A stretch of 64,000 bases of DNA from Ophiocordyceps camponoti-saundersi (nom. inval.) (taxonomy: Eukaryota > Ascomycota > Sordariomycetes > Hypocreales > Ophiocordycipitaceae), in NCBI GenBank assembly GCA_003339415.1, contig PDHQ01000047.1, positions 107,189 to 171,188 of the forward strand, given 5' to 3'. A program made the translations under genes and the position numbers. Below the pieces are notes generated by a model. It was not told the DNA's origin, did not search any database, and saw only the letters and a list, made by a program, of their open reading frames with translations. Numbering within the stretch: position 1 is the stretch's first letter; every line of letters begins with the position of its first letter. Below are positions 1 to 11,466 of the stretch, piece after piece.

Positions 1-687
1 TACTTCGAGGCCGTCAGCTTCGAGAGCTTCCGGTACAAGCGCATCGTTGAAGAGTGCACCGAATGGCGGCCGTGGGAGCGGCTGAGCACATTGGTCGAGT
101 ACGAGAACCTTGGAGAGGAGACTTCGAGCTTCCAGCTGGATCAGGAGACGGACTTTACCGTCAAGGAGATCAGACCGCCGGCTGATCGTCACGATATCAC
201 CATCTTCAGCACTCCGCTGGGCGCGGAACAGACTTTCATCGCCCTCGACTTCTGCGAGGCCGTCGTTCCAAAGTCAATGGCACAGGGCATGCTAGACCGC
301 CTGGTACATCACATACGAGAGTTTCACGACAACATCGACAAGCCCGTGCAAGACGCCATGACTCGTGACACGGGGCTTCCTCGTATCCCCATGGAATTGG
401 CTGCCGTCAATGGCTGTCACTACGTTGCTGACGGGCTGGTCAAGCCGCACTTCAGACAGATGGTTGAGAGAGCCTGGGTCAGCGTCCTCGAGTCTCGACA
501 CGAGGATCTTGGCGCGTACTGGACGGATAGGGTTCCGTTCTACGAGGTCTGGGGGAATCTCATCGCATCGTATGGCCTTGCAAGGTGCTACGCTGACGAG
601 GGAATCGTCGTCAGCATGGAGGATGTCTTGGAAAACGCAGATATGCAGTCTCAAGCGGGATTGCTGCAGAACAGGGGGGATCAGTAG
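1..687 (+). CDS. Nonribosomal peptide synthetase, C-terminal end (partial)
   Basis: This is the 3' end of a larger gene; the frame is open from the first base, giving 228 residues before TAG. Residues about 1-105 look like the C-terminal half of a fungal condensation domain: the stretch around CTEWRPWERL matches the family's CTDWP-type block, followed by DITIFSTPLG and a closing helix near LVHHIREF. The condensation active-site histidines would lie upstream of the window. Residues about 165-225 resemble a carrier domain in layout (FYEVWGNLIASYGLA, then VSMEDVLENADMQSQ). The GGDS core reads WGNL at residues 184-187, so the phosphopantetheine serine is replaced by Leu. The protein ends without a thioesterase or reductase domain. 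The next genes on the same strand are biosynthetic. The family assignment is from recalled motifs; the peptide product cannot be inferred. Confidence 0.7.
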   Translation, partial: YFEAVSFESFRYKRIVEECTEWRPWERLSTLVEYENLGEETSSFQLDQETDFTVKEIRPPADRHDITIFSTPLGAEQTFIALDFCEAVVPKSMAQGMLDRLVHHIREFHDNIDKPVQDAMTRDTGLPRIPMELAAVNGCHYVADGLVKPHFRQMVERAWVSVLESRHEDLGAYWTDRVPFYEVWGNLIASYGLARCYADEGIVVSMEDVLENADMQSQAGLLQNRGDQ

Positions 688-1477
688 ATGGATAGTCGTC
701 ATCGTAAGCATGCGTCTCTACAGATTCGTACACGAATATCGATTGATATACAGTGGACAAGGGAGGCTCACGCTACCTGAACCCATGACATTCTACGGAT
801 AGAGGACCTTTGGTGTGTTCCTTTGGCGGAGATGACAACCATATTGGGCCCATACCACTGTTCGGTGCCTTGATGTAGTGCCTTGATGCAGCCAACGCTC
901 ACTGCATGGAGAGACAATACCGGTCTTCAGATATGGTGTCTCAAGCCCATCTGGAACATCGATGTTTGCTTCGACGGACGACCAACAAGCTCACCTCCGA
1001 TCAAGTATCAGCATATCCATGCATATGCAAACGTGCATACAATAAGCCTCTCCGGCACACCGGGGAGTCAGTCCATCAAGACGTGCCCGGCGGCCATGTG
1101 CCGGGTGAGACGATGACAGCGTCAACCCCGAACGACTGCCTACGCATATAGCCCCGTACGGGGGTTCCTCCGCCGGTCCCCCAGCATGCAGGACAGGCGA
1201 GGTATGCTGCATTCTCCTTCGAGGCATATACATGAACGTAGTAAGAATGGATGTATGTAAGTGGTAGGTAGGTAGGTATGCATGTACGTACGCGCTCGTC
1301 TTACATGTGTTCGACCTGCCTTGAAGCCTGAAGCCCTCGTCACCTGTTCCATTGCTGACATTGAAGCCATCGCCAAGAGGAGTGTATTAAGCCGTAAGGG
1401 TCAGCCTTTCTCCCTCCCGGATAGGCATCGAACAGACTCTAGTCGTCCATTGGTAAACCGTTTGAACACTCTCAACC
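688..1477. other. Intergenic, NRPS end to fusion gene
   Basis: No supported gene. Small overlapping ORFs on both strands have no recognisable domain. The stretch near 1256-1290 is made of TAGG/GTAC/GTAT-type short repeats, a composition that recurs in most intergenic DNA of this window. The promoter of the next gene should lie here; no clear TATA box was seen. The ATG at 1478 sits in the context TCAACCATGG. Confidence 0.6.
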
Positions 1478-2036
1478 ATGGAGGCAAAAGGCAAGAAATC
1501 ACCCCTAAAGGTCGCCATCATCGGGATAGGCCACCGAGGCTATAACACGCACTTCCTCTCTCTGCTCGAGAACTCTCGAGCATGGATCGTCGTGTCCGTC
1601 TGCGACACAGAGCAAGAAGCCCGTCTCCGCTTCTCCAGCAAGCATCCGGACATCAACACATACGGAAGCCTGGACAACTTGCTGAACAAGCACAAGGCCG
1701 AGTTGGACTTTGCCATTGTATGCGTGCCGCACCAGTTCCATTATGAGTGCTGCGAGAAGCTGGCTCGTGCCGGCGTTCCCATCTTGAAGGAGAAGCCGGT
1801 GGCCGAGTCGACGGAGGAGTATCAACGACTCCTCAGGCTGCCCGTCAAGATGGGCGTCACCTTTCAGAAGCGCTTCGAGCCGCGCTATCTCGCTGTACGC
1901 GACCTCTTGCCTCAGGTCGGTCAAGTTGCGTCCTTTACGGCGACGCTGAGCGCGAGCATCGTCGCTCTGGACGCCACGTGGAGAGCGAGAAGCGATGTCG
2001 GAGTTACGGTAAGCGGTGTTCTTTCCTTCGAATGAT

Positions 2037-2089
<53 letters not shown>

Positions 2090-4121
2090 CGCCCCGCCCC
2101 CCCCCCCCCCCCGCACGCANNNNNNNNNNCTTTGTTCTTTGGCCTCCTCTTGGGGGGGGGAAAGTCGGTTTCGGTTTTTGGGTAGTGGGTGTTTTTTCCT
2201 TCCAGGGTCCCCCCCCCCCCCCCCCCCCCCCGCCTGGGGATTCATCCATCTGATGACGATCCGTTGCTCTTTTCCCTCGGCTCTCTATATAGGAAGACCT
2301 GGGCTGCCACATGCTGGACATGATCGTCTCTCTCTTCGGCAGACCGACTCTGGTTACCGCCCAGAGTGCCAAGGGGATCAGGGTCGAGCAGGCGTACGGG
2401 GGAGACGACACCTGCGACGTCATCATGAAGTTCGGACAGGGTTCAAGGCCCAGCATCATGGGCCACGTCCATCTCTCGCGCGTGGCCCATCGAGAGGAAG
2501 AGTCTCTGGTCATGACCGGCACAAAGGGCACCTTCGCCCTGGAGGGCAGAGACGTCCGACTACGGGACAGCGCCGGGAACGAGACGTTTCACCTCCATGA
2601 CACCTCGGCAAAGAGGTATGTCGTCTGTTCGATGCTTCACAAGTTCTCGGGTTGGATCACCGGCGCAGAGCCAGACTTTCCTGCCTCACTAGCCAATCTC
2701 CGGGAAACAGTTAGCCTCATGGAAACCATCCGCCGGTCCTACGGCAAGCCCCGGCTCGAGGCCTCACTGCATGGCGCGCACCATGTATGGCCGCTGCTCG
2801 GGCCCGAGTCAGAAGAGGCCGTCGTGCGCCAGATGCACTCTTCGCTGTCCATCTACAACCGGTCCGACGTGTACGAGACGTTCGAGGACCGGTGGTGTAA
2901 GATGCACGGCCTCAAGCATGCGCTGGTCTGCAGCTCTGGCACCGTCGCCATCCTCCACATGTTTGAGGCCCTCGATCTGCGGCCGGGGGATCAGGTTCTG
3001 TGCCCGGTATATACCTTCTTCGCCACGGCCTCTCCGCTGCTTCAGTATGGGGCCGTCCCCGTCTTCTGCGACGCCCTGGAGGACGGAAACCTGGACCCGG
3101 CCGAGGTTGCGAAGCGGACGACGGCCAAGACGAGGGCCGTCATCGTCACTCACATGTGGGGGTTGCCTTGTCGCATGCGAGAGATTGTAGACAAGGCCCG
3201 AGAGGTCGGCATCAAGGTCCTCGAAGACTGCTCTCACGCTCACGGCGCCGTCGTAGAGGACAGGGTGGTGGGATCCTGGGGAGACATGGCCGCCTGGTCT
3301 CTGCAGGCCAAGAAGAACATCATGGGCGGGCAGGCGGGCGTCATGGCGACCAACTCGACCGACTACTATTCTCGCGCCATCCTCCACGGCCACTTCAACA
3401 AGCGGGCCAAGCAGGAAGTGCCGGGCAACCATCCCCTGCGGAAGTTCTGGCGTCAGTCCTCCGTCGCTCCTCTGTTATGCTCAAACTTTATTCCCCTGGA
3501 AGGCAGGCTAACACGTCCAGTCTCGCAGTCACCGGCCTCGGCCTTAACTTACGTGCCCATCCGCTGGCCATCGCCTTGGCAAACCAGCAGCTAGATCTCG
3601 CCCCGTCCCACGACGCCCACAGACAAGCCTACGCCGCCTACGTGGAGAGCCGGCTCGGGGTGATCCCCTTCCTCAAGATGCCATCAGTGCGCGACAGGAA
3701 GCACGACAAGCACGCATGGTACGCCTTCGTCATGCAATTCGACCCATCCAAGGCGCCGGCCGGCCTTACGCGCGACGACTTTGTCCGGAAGCTCGTCGAG
3801 GATCACGGGCTCCAAGAGGTAGACATACCCCGGTCGACGGGGCTGTTGAACGAACTACCGCTATTTACGCACTCGCACGAGGCCGTTCCGAGATTCGGGG
3901 ACCGGCCGTGGTGCGAGATGCAGCCAACTTCCGAGTTCCCCAGGGCACAAGGCTTTTATAAGGCCGCCATCAAGTTGCCCATGTGGGCGACGGAAGGCGA
4001 CAGACCCATCGTGGAGCATTACGTTAACAAGTTCTTGCTGGTTGCCCGGGAGGTTCTCGTGGATTCGTCGAGAGTGGGTGAGAGGAGTCGCGACAGCGGA
4101 CTTGCACAAGCCAGGTTATAG
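1478..4121 (+). CDS. Gfo/Idh/MocA dehydrogenase fused to DegT/DnrJ/EryC1 PLP aminotransferase
   Basis: Predicted exons are 1478-2008, 2293-3451 and 3529-4121, giving 760 aa with consistent phase. Residues about 10-350 are a Gfo/Idh/MocA oxidoreductase: nucleotide-binding GIGHRG at 16-21, EKP at 105-107, and EDLGCHMLDM just after intron 1. Residues about 365-740 are a sugar-aminotransferase fold of the DegT/DnrJ/EryC1/StrS family: CSSGTVAILH, the cofactor-binding Asp489 in LEDCSHAHGA, and the likely Schiff-base Lys518 in AKKNIMGGQAG. In bacteria these two activities are normally separate proteins acting in turn: one oxidises a sugar or cyclitol hydroxyl to a ketone and the other transaminates it, as in NtdC/NtdA kanosamine synthesis. 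One fungal polypeptide with both suggests a channelled two-step amination. Substrate unknown. Intron 1 contains poly-C and an N gap, so its true length is unknown. Confidence 0.82.
2037..2240. other. Assembly gap and corrupted homopolymer sequence inside an intron
   Basis: A poly-C run of about 50 bases is followed by broken poly-C, ten N (2120-2129), G-runs and another poly-C run. It lies wholly within intron 1 of the fusion gene, between a good GTAAGC donor and a TATATAG acceptor. Proline- or glycine-rich reading frames here are artefacts. The exons on both sides join in phase. Confidence 0.9.
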
Positions 4122-4891
4122 TTAGACGGGTTATATCCGTACATAAACGTACAGTTCTACATACATACATACATGTGTATATCCTCCTTTAAGCTGAAGG
4201 TTAATCGAGTTGAGGCTAAAAAGGGGGGAGAAGATCTGAGGAATATCCTTTCTTCACGTCAACTCATCGCCACTGTTGCATCCATGGTCCGAATGACACG
4301 ATCCTCCTACCTAGAGAGCACTTTTGCATCTTGGCCAACGGCGAATCCAGAGTAGACTCCCGTTCGTCGGTCATCCGGCCGAGGGTTGATGACTCGGCCC
4401 TCTGCTTCTATGGGAAGTAGTCCGAGCATCGCCTGCGGGTAGGACTTACAGAGACAAGCATTGCATGAAACATTCGAGATCCAGGGGTGTTACTGCAACA
4501 GGCACACCCCGTGCCCTTGCTGTTCCCCGACGCACGGTATAAGCGGTTGGTGATCAATGCATTCTCGACTGTAGCATCACCCCAATGGAGAGGCTTGGCG
4601 CGGTGCAACTCGAACCCGGCCGCGGAACAGAACCCATCGAGAGCTTACATGTAGGCAGGCAGTCAGCTTAGATGCATCGAGCCCGGATCGTATTCATGAT
4701 GATCCCGCATATATGTGTGGGTATGTCATGTAGTAGTAGGTGGTGGACGGACGGCAGTGGCCCGACGTCTTCCCTACCTACTGAAGCCCAACTTGTAGAA
4801 GCAAGGGCCTATAAAGATACGCGCTTCGACTTCAAACAAGGCACAGCTCGATAGAAGAATAGCATACATCATAACCCCCCCCCCTTCAACC
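4122..4891. other. Intergenic, upstream of methyltransferase
   Basis: No supported coding region. It holds ATACATAC-type repeats after the fusion gene stop and one TATCCGTA octamer near 4134. The 3' part should be the methyltransferase promoter. Confidence 0.6.
4810..4815 (+). promoter_or_regulatory. TATA box of the methyltransferase gene
   Basis: TATAAA lies 77 bases before the start codon in the context GGCCTATAAAGATAC. The spacing fits a core promoter with a short leader. Inferred from sequence only. Confidence 0.5.
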
Positions 4892-5659
4892 ATGGCTAGC
4901 TTCACCCAAGTAAAGGACGACTACGACACCCAAGCCCAAGGGTACAATGAAGCCTCCCACCTGCCCTGCGGCATTCTCCAGAGGGAGCTCCTAGAGGTGG
5001 CACTGGGCGACTGCACGGGCCTAAGCGTCCTCGACTTCGGCGGCGGCTCCGGCCTCCACGCTCGCCAAGCCGTCGACGCCGGAGCCGCCGCCGTGGACAT
5101 AATCGACCTCTCGCCCGGCATGCTACGGATTGCCGAAGAGACGGAGAAGCAGCTCGGCCGAGTCGGGAAGATCCGCTGCTTCGAGGCCGACGCCACCCAA
5201 CCGCTCGACCACCTGGGCCTACGAGACCAGTACGACGTCGTCATGTGCAACTTTTGCTTCGATCACGCGACGACGAGGGAGCAGCTCGAGGCCATGTGGC
5301 GCAACGTCACCTCTCTCCTCAAGCCGGCCGGCCGCTTCGTCGGCGCCAGGGTAGGCAACATGAAGAGCAAGGCCTGCGCCGACGGCAAGTACGGCGTCAG
5401 CTACAAGGACTTCCAGGACATACCCGGCGGCGTCCGATACCGCTACCGCGTCCACCTCAAGGAACCCGTCGAGTTCGAGGCCTGCTCCCTGGCTCTCAGC
5501 TATTCCGGAGACACCGAGATGCATAGAAAGTATGGCCTCGTCGATATCCAGGAGGTGCCCCTGACGAGCTCCAAGGCAGTTCGAGACGACCCTGGCTTCT
5601 GGAAGTTACTTGTCGATGACCCGAGCATTGCTGTCGTTACGGCGAGAAAGGCGTCTTGA
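4892..5659 (+). CDS. Class I SAM-dependent methyltransferase
   Basis: An intronless 255-aa protein starting in the strong context TTCAACCATGG. Motif I is VLDFGGGSG at residues 46-54, followed by an acidic strand end at IDLSPGML, a conserved FEADATQP and a post-motif region YDVVMCNFCFDHA. This is the UbiE/ToxA-like small-molecule methyltransferase layout; no membrane segment or targeting signal is seen. As the third same-strand gene after the NRPS and the aminotransferase fusion, it may methylate the pathway product (O- or N-methylation cannot be told apart). It could instead be an unlinked metabolic enzyme. Confidence 0.8.
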   Translation: MASFTQVKDDYDTQAQGYNEASHLPCGILQRELLEVALGDCTGLSVLDFGGGSGLHARQAVDAGAAAVDIIDLSPGMLRIAEETEKQLGRVGKIRCFEADATQPLDHLGLRDQYDVVMCNFCFDHATTREQLEAMWRNVTSLLKPAGRFVGARVGNMKSKACADGKYGVSYKDFQDIPGGVRYRYRVHLKEPVEFEACSLALSYSGDTEMHRKYGLVDIQEVPLTSSKAVRDDPGFWKLLVDDPSIAVVTARKAS

Positions 5660-5959
5660 TAAGGTCGGGGAAACTGCCTTTTGGTCCTTCTGGCTGTTAT
5701 TATCTCGACCTCGGTATCCTCTACGGAGGGATCGAGTTATTGTGGTTGCCCAATGCGTATTCTAGATGTGCTTAGTTGCATTTGCTGAAGCCAACGAGAT
5801 GATATATGTATGTATGTATATAGTATATACAAAGGGCGCCGACTACGGCGAAGCCTTCAATGTGATTCGTTTCTCATTCTATCTAAAGTATAGTCGAAAT
5901 TCTATATACTCTCTGCTCAAGTCTCGGTTGCTGGAACTTCAGCACCTAAGTACTAAGTA
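5660..5959. other. Intergenic, methyltransferase to retrotransposon
   Basis: AT-richer 3' flank with short TATGTATG repeats. No gene seen. The retrotransposon is inserted at its end. Confidence 0.6.
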
Positions 5960-5964
5960 ACTAC
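5960..5964. repeat. Target-site duplication, left copy
   Basis: ACTAC immediately precedes the 5' LTR and is repeated directly after the 3' LTR at 11892-11896. Five bases is the usual size for Ty1/copia insertion. The match can be extended by two bases if the LTR is taken to end at CA. Confidence 0.85.
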
Positions 5965-6114
5965 TGTTGAGGGGGTTCACGTGACCAGCCCCGCTAGACC
6001 TCGCCCACCGGCACACAACCTAGCCTAGCCATCCTAGCCTAGACCTAGCACACACATAATACACACATATCAGTGCACCCACCCGATAGCCTATGCCCAC
6101 CTTATATCACCATA
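5965..6114 (+). repeat. 5' LTR
   Basis: Identical to the 3' LTR except for five positions in its last 50 bases. At each one the 5' copy has T or A where the 3' copy has C or G, always in a CA-to-TA or TG-to-TA context. The first 100 bases are unmutated and include TTCACGTGACC, with CACGTG at 5978-5983. Confidence 0.93.
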
Positions 6115-6127
6115 GGTTATAAGCGCC
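6115..6127 (+). other. Probable primer-binding site
   Basis: GGTTATAAGCGCC directly follows the LTR end, where a copia element pairs with a host tRNA. RIP may have altered one or two bases, so the tRNA cannot be named with certainty. Confidence 0.5.
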
Positions 6128-6300
6128 TTCTAATACGCTTCCGCTACGCTAAAGTTCACGATACCTTTATTTTCCTACTTTTAGGCTTCTTTAATTAATT
6201 CGGAACGCTATAGTATAACGGAAAATTCTATACGTAAAATAAAAACGAAGAAAATTATTTTGCACTAATTTTAGCAGCGAAAAATTTAACTAGCCTTCTC

Positions 6301-9300
6301 GATCCGGAGGCATAATATAAAATAATAAGAAAAAGCGCAAAATACGACGAATAATAGAATAAGATATCTTCGTCTTTTAGTAGTATAAAGCTTAAGGGCG
6401 CCGTAAGCTATATTAAGTAGTATAGATCTCTTATAGCGGTAGCCTAAATTAATAAGGTAAAACTATTTATCTTCGATAATAAGGTTCCGACCCGACCTAT
6501 CGATAAAGACGAAGCTATTAAATATAACGATAAAATAGAAATTGCTATAGGAATCGTCTTATAGTCCCTTTCCGGTAAAGCTATTAGTAGCATTACCCGG
6601 CTTAGCTAGGATAAAAATACTATAGTATACGATATCTATCTTTTAGCTAAGAAATAGGCTAAAATATTAACGAAGATATAACCTCGATATATTCTTTAAT
6701 ATTAGTATTAGCTTAAGCTAAAAGATAATATAATTAAAGGTTAGAGAGCCTTTAAGAAAAACCTTTAAGGCCTTTAGAACTAGATTATTACGGATAAAGA
6801 TATAAGGGCTAATTTTAAAGAGATACTATATATCTACGCTTAGAAAGCTATTAATATTATCTAAACCCTATGCCCCGTTATCGCTAAGAAGTAGGATTAC
6901 GATATAGATAGCCCTTTTAGGTTATCTTTTAACGATATTAATATATATATTTTATTACGAATCGCTAACTTCGAGATAAGCTGCGACTTATCGAGTAGAA
7001 AGGCACTTTCCGTAACCTAAGGTTAACCTTAGAAGAAGAAGCCGGAGAATAAGGGTAACGGTAATAACGGTAATAATAATAATAAGCCGAAGCTATCGTT
7101 ATTAAACTCGGAGATACGTATCGTGCCTTATATACCGAAGCGTACGAATATAACGAACGAGATTATAACCCTCTCTTACTACGGCTATAACGTCTATCTA
7201 GGAGGTTATATTTACTTAAAGGAATAATACTAGGTTCTCTACCCTAAGCTCCGGCCGCCACCTATTCCTAGGTAACGTAGGAATAGTAACGCGAGTTCTA
7301 TAGGTAGTAGCGCGGATATAATATCGGCAGGGAAAAGCACCGTAGCTTATATTATTAATACTACCCTTAAAGGTTACGATAGCCCTATTTTATAGAACGC
7401 TATAGTTATCGATACTAGCTATACCTTATACCTCTTTAATAATAAGGGATAGTTTAATTAATACGAAGAATTTAATAGCCCTTAATGCTTTATAGCGTCG
7501 AATAGCAAGCCCTTATTCTACTACGGCTAAGGCAGCGTTATAATTATAGCTTCTAACGGCTATTCGATTACCTTTAAAGAGGTATTTTATAGTATAGATA
7601 TCCTAGTTAATCTCGTCTCCGCTAATTAGCTTAATCGTAAGGAAATCCGTATTAATAGCGAAGGTATACGCTTTTAATAACGAGGACGCACCGTCTGCTA
7701 CCTCTCTTAGATCGGCGGCGTTACTAATATTACGGGAGCTAAGGCTCTAAAGCTTCTTATAATAGCTACCTTACCTATAAAAGAAAAGGAAGTCGATTAT
7801 ATAATAATATATCGACGCCTTAGGCACGTAAGTAAAGATAGGATCCTCGAGGCCTGCCGTAAATCCGGCCTCACGATTAAGAAGAATACCTTCGAATTAT
7901 TCTACTACTAAGCTTGCTAACTTAGAAAAGTAGATACCGTAATTAGTTAAGATCCCGCTATTCTACCTATAAGTTTCCTATAATATATCTTCTAAGATTT
8001 TATCTAATATTCTCTAATAGCTTATAAGGGTTATCGGTATACGCTTTACGGAATCGATACTTATACTAACTATTACTAGGTTCTCTTTACGAAGACCCGT
8101 AATAAAGCCTTTAAACGGCTTAAAGCGTAGAAACGTAGCGTTAATACTATTATAGGAGGCTATTATATCTAAATTATAAGATTCGATAACGCCCTTAAAT
8201 TTATATAATAGAAAATTAGAAATTAGGCCGTAAACGAAGGCTTTATTTTGCGAACTTATGCCCCTTATACCCTAGCTTAGAACGGCCGAGCCGAACGCGC
8301 TAAGCGCACTTTAATAAATACCGCGAGGGCTATATATATCGAGACGAAGCTGCCCGAGAAATTATAGCCGTTTTTTATCGATACTAGCGCCTACGTGCAA
8401 AATTTACTTCTATCGTCGACTAACCCGAAGAATTAGAGCCCTATTAAGATAGTAATAGCCGCGATCCGTATACCCTATAAATATTCGATTAAATATATAC
8501 GATTATAGGGTTATAAGGTATACGTCGTTATCCCTCCTTAATATCGAATTTAGAGCGCTAAAATAGCCCCTCAAGCTAAGGAAGGCCGCCTCGTCGGTAT
8601 AGAAGGCCTTCACGGACATATCTATAAGATCTATCTGCCCGAAGAAGATAAGATTATTAGGGCTAGAGACGTTAGATTCTATAACCCGGCCGATATAAAG
8701 CTCGATTAAATAGTTAAATACGTTATAGAACCCGAGATTAAGGAAGATTAGGAAGATTAACTTAATAAAGACGAATTCTTCTAATTCGGACCTAACGATA
8801 TTAATAATAATAATAACGATAATAATTATAATCGTCCTAGCGATCGAGGCTTATAAGAGCTTGCTAGTAACCCTAAGGCGGGAAACGCACCTAATTTAGG
8901 TAATAAAACCGCAGGCCTTTCTTAATCCGAAGAGCCGGCTACGCCTCCTAATATAATATAATTCCTTATGCCTAATTAGACGCCCGGCGCCCGATTTAAC
9001 GATTTGGCCGATAAAGAAGCTCCTCCGTAAGCTAAGCTAAGGAATAGAGCTACGATACCTATAACTAATCGAAAGACCCGATTAGCGACGGTAGCTATAG
9101 CTAATTCTACTACTAACGCCGTCTTCCGCGATATCGATAAAGAAGAGGTAGAGATTCCCGACTTCGTCCTTCTAATTAACGCCGTATTTAACGTTTTAAT
9201 ACTATTAACGCCTAAGGGCTAGTAGGATATCCGTAAGCGATCCGATTATCTCTCCTATTAGCGCCTAGCGATAAATACCGAAATTAAAGCTTTTTATAGT

Positions 9301-10926
9301 CGATAGACCTAAGATCTTATTAATCGACCTATCGGTAAGTAAGTTCTACCTAGTAAATAGGTATTTACGATAAAAACGCCCGAGAATAAAGCTATAATTA
9401 CTAAGGCACGCTAGTACGTGAAAGGGGATAAAGAAAAGGCCTTACACTCTATCGAGGACCTCTACGCTACTATTATATACCTCTCTTCCGTTCGAGTCTT
9501 CTTATCGATCGTAGTATCTTAAGATCTCGAATAGTAATAATTTAACGTCGTAAACGCGTTCGTTAACGCCCCTTATTAGGAGGAATTTTTCGTCGATTAG
9601 CCGTATCTCTTCGAAGACGGCACGAATCGAGTATATAGGCTTAATCGAGCCCTATACGGCCTTAAGTTATCTCCCGCGATATAGTTTACCTACGCTAGCG
9701 AGGCCCTTAAACGCTATAGATAGTAGTAACTTAAATCCGAGTTCTATATCTATATATACCCTAAGGGATTTATTATACTCCTTTACGTTAATAATACTAT
9801 AATTATAGCGCCTATAGCCGCTCTTATAGATAAGGGAAAGGGCATTTTAAAGGAATTATAGGATTTACGTAACTTAAGCGAACTTACTACCTTCTTAGGC
9901 TTATAATTCCGTAGGAACCGTGCTACGTATATAATCTACGTGCACTAAGAGAAATATACTAGTAAAATACTCGAATTGTTCGGCGAAGGCGTTACGAACG
10001 CTATATAAACGCCCTAGCCGCTTAAGGTTAAAATACCCGCTAATTAGAAGATATAGCCGCTCGCGATACCTTAAAAAGAATAGCTAAAAAGGATAGGTAG
10101 CATAAATTATCTCTCTAATAGTATAAGGCCTAACTTAGCCTTTACGAATAGCAAATTATACGAAGGTAACCTTAATCCGACCGCCTCGCACTTTCTTATA
10201 TAGAAGAATTTAATACGATACCTTTACGGTACGAAGAGCCTAGGCCTTACGCTCGGAGGTACTTATAGCTCTTAAGATTTAAAACCTCGTATCTTTATAG
10301 ATACCTCTTTTATAGATAATTTATATATAAGATACTCGATAGCCGGATATATCGTTTTTATTAGCATAGGCCCCGTATACTAGAAATCGAAACGGCAGAT
10401 ACTTATAACGCTATCGTTAACGGAGGCCGAATTTATTAATTTAACGCCTATAAGTATAAGCCTAATCTAGATAAACGAGATTCTTAAGAACTTAAAGCTA
10501 CCGTAGTAATAGACGCCTATACTTATATTTACCGATAGCCTTAACGCTAAAGCTATCGCCCTTAATAAGTTTAAAGTAGCCCGAATAAGGTATATTAATA
10601 TACGATATAAATAGATTATTAATCGCGTAGAAAAGCGATTCTTTACGATCTAGTATATCGGCATAGCCGATATAGCCGTAAATAGCCTTATAAAGCCTCT
10701 GCAGCGTCTCTAATACGCTAAATTTATCTATATATTATATCTTTCTAACTTGAAGATTATAATCTTGCCCTCTAAGGCTAAAAATAATATAAAGGGCAGC
10801 CCTCGTGCGCTATTAGATAAGCTTAGGGCGTCCGATAATAAAGCCCGCGATATACTTATACTACCCGATAACGAAGGCACTAATACCGAACGAACCGATC
10901 GATCGAATCGACAACCTAATAAATAA
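6301..10926 (+). pseudogene. RIP-degraded copia Gag-Pol polyprotein
   Basis: One reading frame (codons starting at 1 mod 3) runs from a Gag-like region through all Pol domains without a frameshift, but carries many TAA/TAG codons at former CAA, CAG or TGG positions. A degraded zinc-knuckle-like stretch lies near 7170-7210. Integrase: zinc-binding RRLGHVSKDRI near 7813-7850 and the core ending in APYTLA then NGRAERAKRTL near 8255-8315. Reverse transcriptase: AFVNAPY near 9556 and RALYGLK near 9640. The catalytic YVDD block at 9784-9795 now reads YVNN. RNase H: IDTSFIDN near 10294 and TEAEF near 10420. The original start is unclear because RIP converts ATG to ATA; about 6290-6330 is likely. Confidence 0.85.
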
Positions 10927-11401
10927 TATAGTATAAGATTTCTATTACCGGGGGATCCCGTACCTAAAGGGGGGATCTTAAGGAAGAAGAGTAATTAGCG
11001 TCGCGCTACGGCTATTAATTAAGACGGGACGGATCGTTCTAGAGAGGCAGGTATCGATTAAGAGAGGACGGATAAGGCATATCGCGATTATTAGCCTTAT
11101 CGTTAGCCCGGCTTCGTGCCGCCACCGATCCCGCGATATATGCCCTTTAATACGCCTCTAAGCGATTATTACGGCCTTAAAAGTATTAATAGCAGGCACC
11201 TTTAGGCCCCTTACTATTAGATATATTAACTCGCACGATTTTAGCGGCATTTCCCTGCTAAGCGATACGAATAACGATACCTCTCTCTATATATATATAT
11301 ACTACCGTGAGGCTTATAGCCTATCTTTAACCCCTAGCCTAAAGAGGAATTTTCCTTTAAATTAGGCCTCTTAATACTCTTTATATAAGCGTTTTAACCC
11401 C

Positions 11402-11466
11402 TCTTAACGGCTTAATTTAACCTTCTTAACGGCTTAATTTAACCTTCTTAACGGCTTAGATTAACC
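11402..11466 (+). repeat. Tandem 22-bp repeat in the element's 3' region
   Basis: Nearly three copies of a unit containing CTTAACGGCTTAATTTAACC lie between the end of Pol and the 3' LTR. They are in RIP-altered sequence, so the original unit may have differed. Confidence 0.8.

Noticed and set aside
1505..2600. Proline- or glycine-rich frames crossing the poly-C/N region
   Set aside because: They translate homopolymers and an N gap inside an intron; no family is matched and the sequence itself is unreliable.
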